Shown piece after piece: positions 14,616 to 21,920 of a DNA stretch of 26,101 nucleotides (position 1 is its first letter; each line of letters begins with the position of its first letter). The notes below the pieces were generated by a model. The model was given only the letters and a program-made list of their open reading frames with translations. It was not told the origin of the DNA and did not search any database. Made by a program: the position numbers and the translations under genes. The stretch lies in the IMG/VR virus record IMGVR_UViG_3300024505_000086, positions 1 to 26,101 of that record. The stretch is one strand, 5' to 3'. This DNA comes from a virus.

Positions 14616-17207
14616 GTGAGCAACGAGTTTTTCCTCCCAAGCGAGACTGAACCTAAAACGGCTCCGAAAGAAAAATATTCTGGTCCTGACTTTGCCCTTC
14701 CTTCTGAAGAGGGCAAGCCGACAGTTTATGGCCCGATGGGAGACCTTGGCATGGGAGCGGCTGCGGGCGCGTCTCGCGGCGTTCTCGGCATTCCCGGCAT
14801 CGTTGGCGATCTTCGCGATCTGGTCGATGTTGGCGTTAGAAAAGCCGGCTCATATGCAGGCTCCTACCTAACGGGCAAACCGCAGGAGGAGATTGAGCAG
14901 CGCATGATGGAGGCCGCTAAAGAGGCCGAATCGCGCAAGCTCGTTCCCAGCGCCATTTCTTTTGCGCCAACTTCAGCACAGACAATTAAGGCTGCGGAAA
15001 CTGTAGCTCCGCAAATCAAGGGTGTTACTCAGTACGAGCCGACAACTTCACCGGGACGGATCGCTAAAGACACGATGGAAATGGTCGGCGGCGCGGCTGT
15101 CGGCCCCGGCGGCATGGCCTCAAAGCTTGCCATTGGTGCAGGCGGCGGCTTGACTGGTGCGTCGGCTAAAGAACTGTTCCGTGGCTCGTCGCTGGAGCTT
15201 CCTGCCCAGTTGGCCGGCACTTTAGCTGGCGGCCTTGCTGGCGGCGTTGCTCAGGGTCGATATGCCCTTACCCGCCCTGCTGCTGTTCAGGAGCGTGCGG
15301 AGCGTGTGGCGGGTCAAGTTCTGCGCGAAAGCGTAGATGATCCGCAGGCCGTTCAGGCGGCTCTGCGAGCCGAAAGAGCCGCAGCACAATCCGATCCAGA
15401 ACGATACCTGCAAGGCGTTGATCTAACATCGGCACAGGCTGCACGCAGCGGCCAGCTCGCCAACCTTGAGCGGCAACTTGCCCAGCTAGACCCGGCATCT
15501 ACGGAAGCTATTGCGCTTCAGCAACAGATTGAGCGGTCGCGGCAGGCTCTTGGCACTGAAGCGGCTCGCGCGCCGGGTATGATTGGTGCCGGCATCCGCC
15601 AGCCTGATATGGCGCAGGCTATCGGCCTCCAAGGGGTTAATCCGCAGGGTGAGGCTTCTCGGGCTGCGCGCGCTGCTATTGATGCTCTGGAAAAACAAAA
15701 GGACGAAGCGGCCAAACTGGCATGGCAAAATCCGCTCATCTCTCAGGCTGCTGTTTATCGCAACAAAGCGGCGACACAGCTAGATGATTATCTTCAGTCT
15801 TTGACGCCGACTGATCGCAGCCGTCTGTCTCCTGAAGTTCTGCAAAGAATAAATGCTTTGATGGCTGAAGGTGGCGCTAAGACAGTTCCGCTTCTGGAGC
15901 TTCAGGCTATTCGATCCCTTGTTCTTGACGAAGCGCGTGGAGCGTTTGGTCAGGGCAAAGGCTCCCTTGGCATGATCCATCAAAAGCTCGGGTCTAAGAT
16001 CGCAGATGTGATCAATGACCCATCTAACATTCGCTTTGGTGATCGGACTGGTCAGTCGCGTGGCGCGTGGCAGCAGGCTGTTGCGGCTACGAAAGATTAT
16101 TACGACACGTTTCGCCCCGAGTTTATGGCGAAACTCGTTGAAGAAAGCGCTGGCGGCATCCCGAAGATTGGCTCTGACGCTGTCTTTGGAGCCATGTATA
16201 GCGGCAGGAATGCTGTCGAAAATCTGAAGCAAGTTCGCAATACGTTTGGGGCCGCTTTGGACTCAGACATTAGTAACTGGATGGTTGGGCAACTAACGCA
16301 AAACGGCAGCAAAGTTAAACTGTCTCAAGCAGACGTTAATAGGTTCCTCGCTGACCCTAAAAACGCTGCGTTTGCCCAAGAAGTTCCGGGTCTGCGCGAT
16401 AGGCTTACTGATCTTGCTCGTAAGGCTGGCGAATCTGAGCAGGCTGCTGCTCTGCGTCAGCTTAATATGAACTTTGAGGCTGCGATTAACAGCGGCAATC
16501 CAGATCGGCTTGCAAATTTCCTGCGTGCAAATGGAACTGAATTGAAAGCTACTCTTGGGACGCCCCAAGAGAAGAAATTCATCGACGCCATTGGCCGATC
16601 CGCGCAGGCTATGGAGCGGCTGCCGTCCTATACGACTAATCCCAGCGAAACATTGGCTCGCCTTCAGAATGGCCGCATCATGGACATTGTCTATGGGCGA
16701 AGCATTGGGCGCATTTCGGATGTTGTCGCCGCTGAATTGGCTGCCCGTGTCGCATCTGCAATGGCTGGGTATCCCGGCGCAACTGATTTTCTTGGCGCTG
16801 CCGTAGGTGCGTTGGGAACGGGCCGAGTTACAGGACCGATTGCAGAGCGAATTGGTCAGTTTATGCTCGGCGATACGCGCAACATGAGCATCCAGCAACT
16901 TCAAATTGCCGCGCGCGATCCAGAAGTAATGATGCTCCTGATGCAAAAGCCGTCTCCCGAGGTGGTCGCTCGTCTTCAAGAGAAGATTGCAGGCCTTGTC
17001 GGTGCTATGTCTTACGAGCGGTCGCTGGACCAGCCTCGCGAGCAGCGTGCATCCGGTGGAAAGGTTTCATCTTCATCGATTGGCGCGCGCCTTGTGGCGG
17101 CAGCGGATCGGGCCAAGAAAGAAATCAACAAATCTACAGAGCCTTTGCTACAATCTGACGATGAATCCATAGCCAAGGCTTTGGAGATCGCCAACAAGCA
17201 TATCTGA
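14616..17207 (+). CDS. Large internal virion / ejection-type protein
   Basis: 863 residues from a GTG start at 14616, preceded by GGGAGG at 14605-14610 and 2 bases after the previous stop. The N-terminal 220 residues hold glycine/alanine-rich, weakly hydrophobic segments (LGMGAAAGASRGVLGIPGIVG, AGTLAGGLAGGVAQG) of the kind that can enter membranes; most of the remainder is predicted helical and charged (LERQLAQLDPASTEAIALQQQIERSRQALG). The end (ASGGKVSSSSIGARLVAAADRAKKEINKSTEPLL ... SIAKALEIANKHI) closely resembles C-termini of large proteins in other alphaproteobacterial phages. No catalytic motif is seen. Position between the hydrolase-bearing giant protein and the tail fibre fits a second ejection protein, analogous in role to T7 gp15/gp16; that analogy is inferred. 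Confidence 0.72.
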   Translation: MSNEFFLPSETEPKTAPKEKYSGPDFALPSEEGKPTVYGPMGDLGMGAAAGASRGVLGIPGIVGDLRDLVDVGVRKAGSYAGSYLTGKPQEEIEQRMMEAAKEAESRKLVPSAISFAPTSAQTIKAAETVAPQIKGVTQYEPTTSPGRIAKDTMEMVGGAAVGPGGMASKLAIGAGGGLTGASAKELFRGSSLELPAQLAGTLAGGLAGGVAQGRYALTRPAAVQERAERVAGQVLRESVDDPQAVQAALRAERAAAQSDPERYLQGVDLTSAQAARSGQLANLERQLAQLDPASTEAIALQQQIERSRQALGTEAARAPGMIGAGIRQPDMAQAIGLQGVNPQGEASRAARAAIDALEKQKDEAAKLAWQNPLISQAAVYRNKAATQLDDYLQSLTPTDRSRLSPEVLQRINALMAEGGAKTVPLLELQAIRSLVLDEARGAFGQGKGSLGMIHQKLGSKIADVINDPSNIRFGDRTGQSRGAWQQAVAATKDYYDTFRPEFMAKLVEESAGGIPKIGSDAVFGAMYSGRNAVENLKQVRNTFGAALDSDISNWMVGQLTQNGSKVKLSQADVNRFLADPKNAAFAQEVPGLRDRLTDLARKAGESEQAAALRQLNMNFEAAINSGNPDRLANFLRANGTELKATLGTPQEKKFIDAIGRSAQAMERLPSYTTNPSETLARLQNGRIMDIVYGRSIGRISDVVAAELAARVASAMAGYPGATDFLGAAVGALGTGRVTGPIAERIGQFMLGDTRNMSIQQLQIAARDPEVMMLLMQKPSPEVVARLQEKIAGLVGAMSYERSLDQPREQRASGGKVSSSSIGARLVAAADRAKKEINKSTEPLLQSDDESIAKALEIANKHI

Positions 17208-17217
17208 GGGTCCAGAG

Positions 17218-19041
17218 ATGACATCGAGCTTTACGACCAACAAGCAGATCGAAAAGCCCGCGTATCAGGACTATTCGTCTGACCCGACCGGCTGGACCGT
17301 TCCCATCAATGACGACTGGGACATTATCGACAACGCCTTTGGCGGCACGGTTTCTATCGCGCTGACCAACGTCAATGTGACCCTGACTACTACTCAATGT
17401 CAGAACGTTCACATCAAGTTTACTGGCGCCCTTTCTGGCAACGTCATTGTCTATTTCCCTGCCACGATCTCTGGCTTCTTCATCGTGGATAATGCCACCA
17501 CGGGCGCGTACACGGTTGTCTTGCGAAACGCTGGCGGCTCTCCCGGCGATGATGTCCTTGCGGTTCAAGACGCCAATACGTTTGTTTGGGTCGATCAAGC
17601 TACTGCTAGCGTCTATCTCGCAGACAATTCCCCCGTCACTGGCGGCAATGGAATCAACATCACCAGTGGATCGGTCATCAATCTGACTGCGCCTGTTAGC
17701 GTGGCTAACGGTGGCACTGGCACCACGACGTACACGGCAGGACAGCTTCTGATTGGCAATAATGCCGGCGGCCTGACCCCAGCAACCCTGACGGCTGGCT
17801 CCAACATCACCGTAACAAATGGCAACGGCGCGATCACCATTGCGGCCACGGGTTCCGCTGGTGGTGTGACCACGTTTAGCGCTGGAACAACTGGATTTAC
17901 ACCAAATACGAATACGGCGGGAGCTGTTACCTTGGATGGCGTTTTGAACGTCGCCAATGGCGGAACAGGCCTGTCTACGATGACCGCCGCCAACAGGGCA
18001 CTTTACTCCACCTCCGCGTCTGCGATCACGGCTGGCACACTCCCGGTCGCTGCTGGCGGCACTGGGGCAACTGATGCTGCCACGGCCCGCTCTAACCTTA
18101 GCGCGGCTGGCTCTGGCGCTGTCACCGGCTCTGGCCTGACGGTCGCCACTGGTCGTCTTGTTGGCCGCACGACTGCCGGCACAGGGGCGCTGGAAGAGAT
18201 TTCGATCGGCTCCGGCCTGACGCTTTCCGGTGGTCAGCTTAGCGCTTCTTCGGGCGCTGTCTCGTCAGTTTCGGCCTCCAGCTCCGCGTCTGGATTCAGC
18301 CTTTCCGCCAGCCCTTCCACTGGCGCGGTGTCTGTTGGCTTTAGCATCTCGAATGACAGCAACGCCCGCTCCAGCTTGGGCCTTGGCTCCATCGCCACGC
18401 AGAACTCTAACAATGTCAGCATCACTGGCGGGTCTATTGGCGGCAACACTTCAATCAGCACGACTGGAGACGGATCGTTTGGTAGAGTAACCGCAACCGT
18501 AGGAACAGGTAGCGGAACTGGGTATACTTTTTCGTCTGGTAATGCGTCTTTTGCTTCCTTCGGAGGCCACACGTTCATTAATTTTAGCGCATACTGTTCT
18601 ATGTATTCGTCTGACAGTGGAACGAAATTGAACTGGGAAGTTGGAAATACATCCAACACTCAGGTCATGAATATCACAACCAGTTTGTTTCAAGTAAACA
18701 GTACCGATGCGGCAAAGCCGGGTGGTGGCTCTTGGATCGCGACATCTGACGTTCGCGTGAAGAAGGACATTCAGGATTATACTCTTTCTGCCGATGCCCT
18801 TCTGACTCTTCGCCCGGTTAGCTATCAATATAACGGTCTGTATGGCACGCCAGAAAACGGCAAAACATACATCGGTCTAATTGCTCAAGAAGTGCAAGAC
18901 ACTCCGTTCTCGTCAATGGTTGGCACATACAATTATGAAGGAACGCAGCTTCTGAATCTTGACACGTCTCAGCTTGTTTACGCACTGATCAACGCCGTTC
19001 AGGATTTGACGGCGCGCGTTAAAGCTCTTGAAGCGAAGTAA
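17218..19041 (+). CDS. Tail fibre with C-terminal S74 intramolecular chaperone/autoprotease
   Basis: 607 residues. The N-terminus (PAYQDYSSDPTGWTVPINDDWDIIDNAFGG) is the usual opening of fibres attached to a short tail. Three VANGGTG/VAAGGTG motifs (near residues 162, 245 and 277) mark a fibrous repeat shaft common in phage fibres. The middle is Ser/Gly/Thr-rich beta sequence. From residue about 508 an S74 domain begins: TSDVRVKKDIQDY, then LLTLRPVSYQYNG, YIGLIAQEVQDT, and a final trimerising helix LVYALINAVQDLTARVKALEAK. In endosialidase-type S74 domains a Ser-Lys pair five residues apart drives self-cleavage after trimer folding; here these are S510 and K515, both present. Likely role: receptor-binding fibre. 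The gene ends the + strand block and converges on the - strand operon. Confidence 0.88.
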   Translation: MTSSFTTNKQIEKPAYQDYSSDPTGWTVPINDDWDIIDNAFGGTVSIALTNVNVTLTTTQCQNVHIKFTGALSGNVIVYFPATISGFFIVDNATTGAYTVVLRNAGGSPGDDVLAVQDANTFVWVDQATASVYLADNSPVTGGNGINITSGSVINLTAPVSVANGGTGTTTYTAGQLLIGNNAGGLTPATLTAGSNITVTNGNGAITIAATGSAGGVTTFSAGTTGFTPNTNTAGAVTLDGVLNVANGGTGLSTMTAANRALYSTSASAITAGTLPVAAGGTGATDAATARSNLSAAGSGAVTGSGLTVATGRLVGRTTAGTGALEEISIGSGLTLSGGQLSASSGAVSSVSASSSASGFSLSASPSTGAVSVGFSISNDSNARSSLGLGSIATQNSNNVSITGGSIGGNTSISTTGDGSFGRVTATVGTGSGTGYTFSSGNASFASFGGHTFINFSAYCSMYSSDSGTKLNWEVGNTSNTQVMNITTSLFQVNSTDAAKPGGGSWIATSDVRVKKDIQDYTLSADALLTLRPVSYQYNGLYGTPENGKTYIGLIAQEVQDTPFSSMVGTYNYEGTQLLNLDTSQLVYALINAVQDLTARVKALEAK

Positions 19042-19043
19042 TG

Positions 19044-19073
19044 AAAATGCCCCGGTTCTTCCGAGCCGGGGCA
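19044..19073 (-). terminator. Intrinsic terminator between convergent operons
   Basis: TGCCCCGG (19048-19055) pairs with CCGGGGCA (19066-19073) around a 10-base loop. Read on the - strand the hairpin is followed by TTTT (19047-19044), so it fits termination of the leftward operon best. On the + strand no T run follows, so it would act weakly, if at all, on the tail fibre transcript. Confidence 0.75.
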
Positions 19074-19074
19074 A

Positions 19075-19147
19075 GTCACTTGTGACAGTCTCACTGTGAA
19101 AACCAAGGGCCGACCGTTAGCCGGTTGATGATAGTCACCTGTGTGAC
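19075..19147. promoter_or_regulatory. Cluster of TCAC/GTGA dyads in the convergent intergenic region
   Basis: Three inverted repeats share the half-site GTCAC/TCAC: GTCACTTGTGAC at 19075-19086, TCACTGTGA at 19091-19099, and GTCAC...GTGAC at 19134-19147. The last overlaps a GACTC (GANTC) site at 19145-19149. They may be protein-binding sites or small hairpins; function unknown. The rest of 19042-19159 holds no open frame that I can support. Confidence 0.35.
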
Positions 19148-19159
19148 TCAATCAGGCTA

Positions 19160-19654
19160 TCAGGCTCTATAGTCCCCGGTAAAGACCGGAATATCGGCCA
19201 AGGTTACTTTCTTTCGCACGAACTTTTTGCGATCTGACTTAGCTGGCGTGTAATAACAAAGTTTGTGATGTTCTTCGCAATATGACTTTGTTTTCTTAGG
19301 TGCGCCGCAAAATCTAAACTGCGCCGGCAACCCATCGTTGATCACATAACGACATGAGTTGCTCGTTAACTCCATAAGAGTGATCCCGCCAATTTTAGGC
19401 GTTGGCGGGAATAATATTTTCGGCTGCTCATATGGGCTACGATATGCCTTCTTCGCTCGGGGCACTCGTGTAGGCGTTTGCCCCCTATTGATCTTCTCAA
19501 TCACCACCGGGTCTTTGTATTCAATCAGGCCCTTCTTCCGCATGCGATAAAGATGGCCCATGACGGAATTGCGTGTCAGTTTCAATTTGGCGGCGATCTC
19601 GCTGCCCTGCTTCCCATCCATCCATAGCTTCAGAATCTTATCTTGGACGCTCAT
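19160..19654 (-). CDS. gcrA: GcrA-type cell-cycle transcription regulator
   Basis: 164 residues. The N-terminal 42 residues are the GcrA helix-turn-helix: W..GKQGSEIAAKLKLTRNSVMGHLYRMRKKGL. The C-terminal part has the family's metal-like cysteine/histidine pattern, CRYVINDG ... FRFCGAP ... SYCEEHHKLCY. In Caulobacter and relatives GcrA binds RNA polymerase sigma-70 and activates promoters carrying adenine-methylated GANTC sites. The family is almost restricted to Alphaproteobacteria and their phages, so this is the best host clue in the window. It is the last gene of the leftward operon, 1 base after the tiny membrane protein gene. A phage copy could redirect host methylation-dependent transcription or drive phage genes; that is inference. 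Confidence 0.9.
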   Translation of the reverse strand: MSVQDKILKLWMDGKQGSEIAAKLKLTRNSVMGHLYRMRKKGLIEYKDPVVIEKINRGQTPTRVPRAKKAYRSPYEQPKILFPPTPKIGGITLMELTSNSCRYVINDGLPAQFRFCGAPKKTKSYCEEHHKLCYYTPAKSDRKKFVRKKVTLADIPVFTGDYRA

Positions 19655-19655
19655 T

Positions 19656-19802
19656 TTATTTTCCCATTTTTTCTCTGATCAGATCATAGGCGGCGATGAT
19701 CAACAGCACGCACCATGCGCTAAACGCGACTGTGGCAAAGAACGCAGATACGACTGCAAAGAAGATGAGAGCCTCTACCACGCCGAAAGAGTCCCAGCCC
19801 AT
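19656..19802 (-). CDS. Tiny hydrophobic membrane protein
   Basis: 48 residues from ATG 19802 to TAA 19656, unannotatable by length alone but supported by position: it overlaps the end of the transglycosylase gene by 28 bases and stops 1 base before gcrA, filling what would otherwise be a 120-base hole in a packed operon. The sequence is a short polar start (MGWDSFGVVEA), about 30 hydrophobic residues (LIFFAVVSAFFATVAFSAW, CVLLIIAAYDLI) and a basic end (REKMGK). That could be one long or two short membrane passes. A holin-like or accessory role to the upstream transglycosylase is possible; no family recognised. Confidence 0.6.
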   Translation of the reverse strand: MGWDSFGVVEALIFFAVVSAFFATVAFSAWCVLLIIAAYDLIREKMGK

Positions 19803-20389
19803 GATGGCACCTTGGAGGCTTGAGCCATGCGGATGTATTGCTGCTTATACCGCTCTGCCCTGCGGTTAAGCTTCTTATTCCAGCGCTGCCAGCCGGCGAC
19901 GTGACAGGCCGCCATCTGTTTGTAGGTCTTAGCCCCTACGGACAGGCACCGCTCCATGTGAAGGATGCCAGCGGTGATCTGGGCCTTGCAGTCCCTGTGG
20001 AGGTCTTCCACGCCCAGCGCGCGGGCGCTGGAGGGTAGCACCTGTAGCGGGCCTACAGCCCGCCCGTGGCGCGTTTTAGGGCCTAGAACGTGGCACCTGT
20101 AGCCGCTCTCCAGCTTTGTCAGGCGCAGGGCGGTTTCTACATGCTCAGAGCCAAGCCTAGCCTTAGCTTCTGCGGCGACCATCTGGGCGACTTTGGCCTT
20201 GTTTGGGTCTGTCGGTGTAAAATAGAGGTTCCCCGCCCAATTTGGGGTATCGGGGGCACGTAGCCCCCGACTCCAGTAATCGCGATCTTTGCGGAAGAAA
20301 TCCGCTGCTGATTCATCAGCCGCCAGCGGGTGCATCAGGCTTGTTAGGGTCAACGCCCCCGCCGTTATTGCTGCTGTAAGTTTCTGCAT
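19775..20389 (-). CDS. Secreted lytic transglycosylase (SLT type)
   Basis: 204 residues from ATG 20389, chosen because GGGAGAA lies at the right distance and a signal peptide follows at once; an in-frame ATG at 20413 would add eight residues in front of it. The signal peptide is MQKLTAAITAGALTLTSLMHPLAA, with likely cleavage near A24. The SLT domain has LTKLESGYRC (catalytic E94), then GRAVGPLQVLPSSARALG and MAACHVAGWQRW near the end. Such enzymes cleave the MurNAc-GlcNAc bond non-hydrolytically in the periplasm. It sits in the early-type operon, not with the endolysin, and its N-terminus overlaps the preceding gene by 74 bases. It may open the wall for late tail or DNA events, or be a second lysis enzyme. 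Confidence 0.85.
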   Translation of the reverse strand: MQKLTAAITAGALTLTSLMHPLAADESAADFFRKDRDYWSRGLRAPDTPNWAGNLYFTPTDPNKAKVAQMVAAEAKARLGSEHVETALRLTKLESGYRCHVLGPKTRHGRAVGPLQVLPSSARALGVEDLHRDCKAQITAGILHMERCLSVGAKTYKQMAACHVAGWQRWNKKLNRRAERYKQQYIRMAQASKVPSWAGTLSAW

Positions 20390-20726
20390 TGGGGTTCTCC
20401 CGTTTCGGAGCAAGCCGCTTTGCTATGGCGGCAATGTCATTCTCCAGTTCGCCGTTGCTAAAGAAGGTGGGCGCAAACTGCGCTGCAATAGCGTCATAGT
20501 TTATGCCATCGACCCAACTATCAGCAAGGGTCGGGTTCGCGATCTGACGCGCCTGCTTGACGCAAGACATGATGACCGCAACCTCGAACATATTAACGGG
20601 CTTGTCGAGACGGATCGATGCGAGCCGCGCTGCGCGGTCAAAACATGCCTCTACGGCCCCGTACTGGAAGCCCCTGTCCCTCAAAGTTTTCGCGGCTGCC
20701 GCGAGGATTTCCGTATGGTCTACCAT
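20316..20726 (-). CDS. DUF6378-like phage protein
   Basis: 136 residues from ATG 20726, behind AGGAAAGG; a longer reading exists in the same frame but lies inside the preceding gene. The sequence DHTEILAAAAKTLRDRGFQYGAVEACFDRAARLASIRLDKPVNMFEVAVIMSCVKQAR followed by DSWVDGINYDAIAA resembles the DUF6378 family of small phage proteins (helical, with a conserved DH...YG...F.R.A pattern). The Asn/Gly/Pro-rich tail (residues about 110-136) is unlike the rest and overlaps the transglycosylase signal peptide coding region. The biochemical role of the family is unknown to me. It belongs to the leftward operon with recombination genes. Confidence 0.72.
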   Translation of the reverse strand: MVDHTEILAAAAKTLRDRGFQYGAVEACFDRAARLASIRLDKPVNMFEVAVIMSCVKQARQIANPTLADSWVDGINYDAIAAQFAPTFFSNGELENDIAAIAKRLAPKRENPNAETYSSNNGGGVDPNKPDAPAGG

Positions 20727-20979
20727 AACCTTTCCTTTCGTTTTGTTCGTGAACTTTGCCGATGTGTTCAGTGTTGATGATGATGTTCCCCATGCATATC
20801 CAGTTGATGTCTCCATCCACCGTGTTTGCATCCTTGTAGTATTGAGTGACCACGACGAATGCGTTGTCATTCAATATTTTGCAGAACTCCTCAATGCTGT
20901 TGGCCGGATGCTCTCCAGTGATCTGGTGAACAAGTGACCCCTGCGAGGAGGGCATGTTCATTGTTATGAAAAATTTCAT
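20638..20979 (-). CDS. Hypothetical phage protein
   Basis: 113 residues; ATG 20979 follows AGGAGAGAAGA and overlaps the HNH gene stop as ATGA, so the start is well supported. The body (MKFFITMNMPSSQGSLVHQITGEHPANSIEEFCKILNDNAFVVVTQYYKD) mixes strands and helices and reaches a natural-looking end near INTEHIGKVH at about residue 75. The last 30 residues are basic, Gly/Arg-rich and overlap the next gene by 89 bases, which suggests that they arose by read-through into its frame-shifted sequence. No family recognised. Base composition is more AT-rich than the virion block. Confidence 0.65.
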   Translation of the reverse strand: MKFFITMNMPSSQGSLVHQITGEHPANSIEEFCKILNDNAFVVVTQYYKDANTVDGDINWICMGNIIINTEHIGKVHEQNERKGYGRPYGNPRGSRENFEGQGLPVRGRRGMF

Positions 20980-21323
20980 TCTTCTCTCCTAACTACGGTC
21001 CCATCCATTTTCTTTTTCCATTTCGAATTACGCCCACCGGGCAATGGATTACGTGATTTCTTCGCGCCTATATGTCTTTGATGGATGCGCTTTACTTTTG
21101 CGATCAGCGGAGCATCCACAGTTGCAGTATGCGTCCGATGACAGCGGCGGTGAGCAACCAGCCAATTACTAGCATCGTCAGCACCACCGCATTCAAGAGG
21201 GATTTCATGGCTAACATCCCAATCTTCGCCGGGTATTACCTTCATGCGACACAGGTGACAGACGCCCCCGTGCCGCATGAAGATGTCGGCCCGCATTTTA
21301 GCTGTGATGCGAACACGTTTCAT
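20976..21323 (-). CDS. HNH endonuclease
   Basis: 115 residues. The HNH motif is clear: structural CHLC (C22, C25), the catalytic DVSHEIPLECGGADD (H39), NWLVAHRRCHR (N53, H58, C61, H62). HNH enzymes of this size use a beta-beta-alpha metal fold to nick or cut DNA; small phage versions serve in packaging, as homing enzymes, or in host DNA breakdown. Its tail is basic (KKSRNPLPGGRNSKWKKKMDG), consistent with DNA binding. It overlaps both neighbours by 4 bases (ATGA), so it is integral to the operon and does not look like an inserted free-standing homing gene. The target is unknown. Confidence 0.88.
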   Translation of the reverse strand: MKRVRITAKMRADIFMRHGGVCHLCRMKVIPGEDWDVSHEIPLECGGADDASNWLVAHRRCHRTHTATVDAPLIAKVKRIHQRHIGAKKSRNPLPGGRNSKWKKKMDGTVVRREE

Positions 21324-21610
21324 TGTTTAGTAGCTTCTTCTGCTTCTTCTTCTTGTTCGTCGTAGAACATGCCGATCATGTCATAAACTTTAGAGAAGTG
21401 CGTTCCTAAGATCGCGATAGCCTTCTCCCTACTGCTCGAAACGCCAAAGATTACTTTGGCCGAGACGAGCGAGTTTATGCTCAGAACAGTGGCGGAATCT
21501 TTCCCGTTAAAGCTCGCCGTTATCTCATCCGAGATTCTAAAAACCTCTGATGCTGTTTCTAGCTTTTCAAGCAAATCAGACATTTCGGTTTTTATCTCTT
21601 TACTGCTCAT
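21320..21610 (-). CDS. Small helical hypothetical protein
   Basis: 96 residues from ATG 21610, which follows GGGGGAAG closely; a longer in-frame reading would intrude into the preceding gene. The sequence is helical: a polar start (SSKEIKTEMSDLLEKLETASEVF), a central SATVLSINSLVSAKVIFGV, a second helix KVYDMIGMFYDE and an acidic tail (EEEAEEATK). It has the same length and general pattern as the preceding gene (central LSxxxLxxxAxKxI motif), so the two may be diverged duplicates. No known family recognised. The stop overlaps the HNH gene start. Confidence 0.65.
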   Translation of the reverse strand: MSSKEIKTEMSDLLEKLETASEVFRISDEITASFNGKDSATVLSINSLVSAKVIFGVSSSREKAIAILGTHFSKVYDMIGMFYDEQEEEAEEATKQ

Positions 21611-21920
21611 ATCTTCCCCCATCCTGCTGAAAGCGGCACAGGTTCTCCTCAATCATAATTTGCAAACTTTTTTTCATTGCTTCCAGCGTCCCCTCTAAAG
21701 TTGCAGTAGCATAGTCTTCGTCTGGTGCATTATCAGCTACAATTTTTACCGCAGCATTAGTAAGCACGGAGAGCGTATAGAGAGGGCTTTTATCTTGCAT
21801 AGCACCTATAAGCATTTCCACAAGATCAGCTATTTCTTCCTTGATCTTATCGGAAGCATCGAACATTTCTTCAACATGATTTTCAAGGTCCACTGGGTTT
21901 GGATTGATTTTATCTTTCAT
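21600..21920 (-). CDS. Small helical hypothetical protein, possible paralogue of its downstream neighbour
   Basis: 106 residues from ATG 21920, which makes an ATGA overlap with the previous stop and lies 7 bases after GGAAGG; ATG 21935 is in frame but inside the upstream gene. The protein is acidic and helical: DLENHVEEMFDASDKIKEEIADLVEMLIGAMQ, then SPLYTLSVLTNAAVKIVADNAPDEDYATATLEGTLEAMKKSLQIMIEEN. No motif recognised. Base composition is AT-rich compared with the virion genes. It ends 11 bases inside the next gene's start region. Confidence 0.65.
   Translation of the reverse strand: MKDKINPNPVDLENHVEEMFDASDKIKEEIADLVEMLIGAMQDKSPLYTLSVLTNAAVKIVADNAPDEDYATATLEGTLEAMKKSLQIMIEENLCRFQQDGGRYEQ

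Noticed and set aside
19075-19099. CRP-like binding site from the TGTGA and TCACA words
   Set aside because: The half-sites are in the inverse order and spacing (TCAC then GTGA) and lie downstream of convergent genes, not at a promoter.
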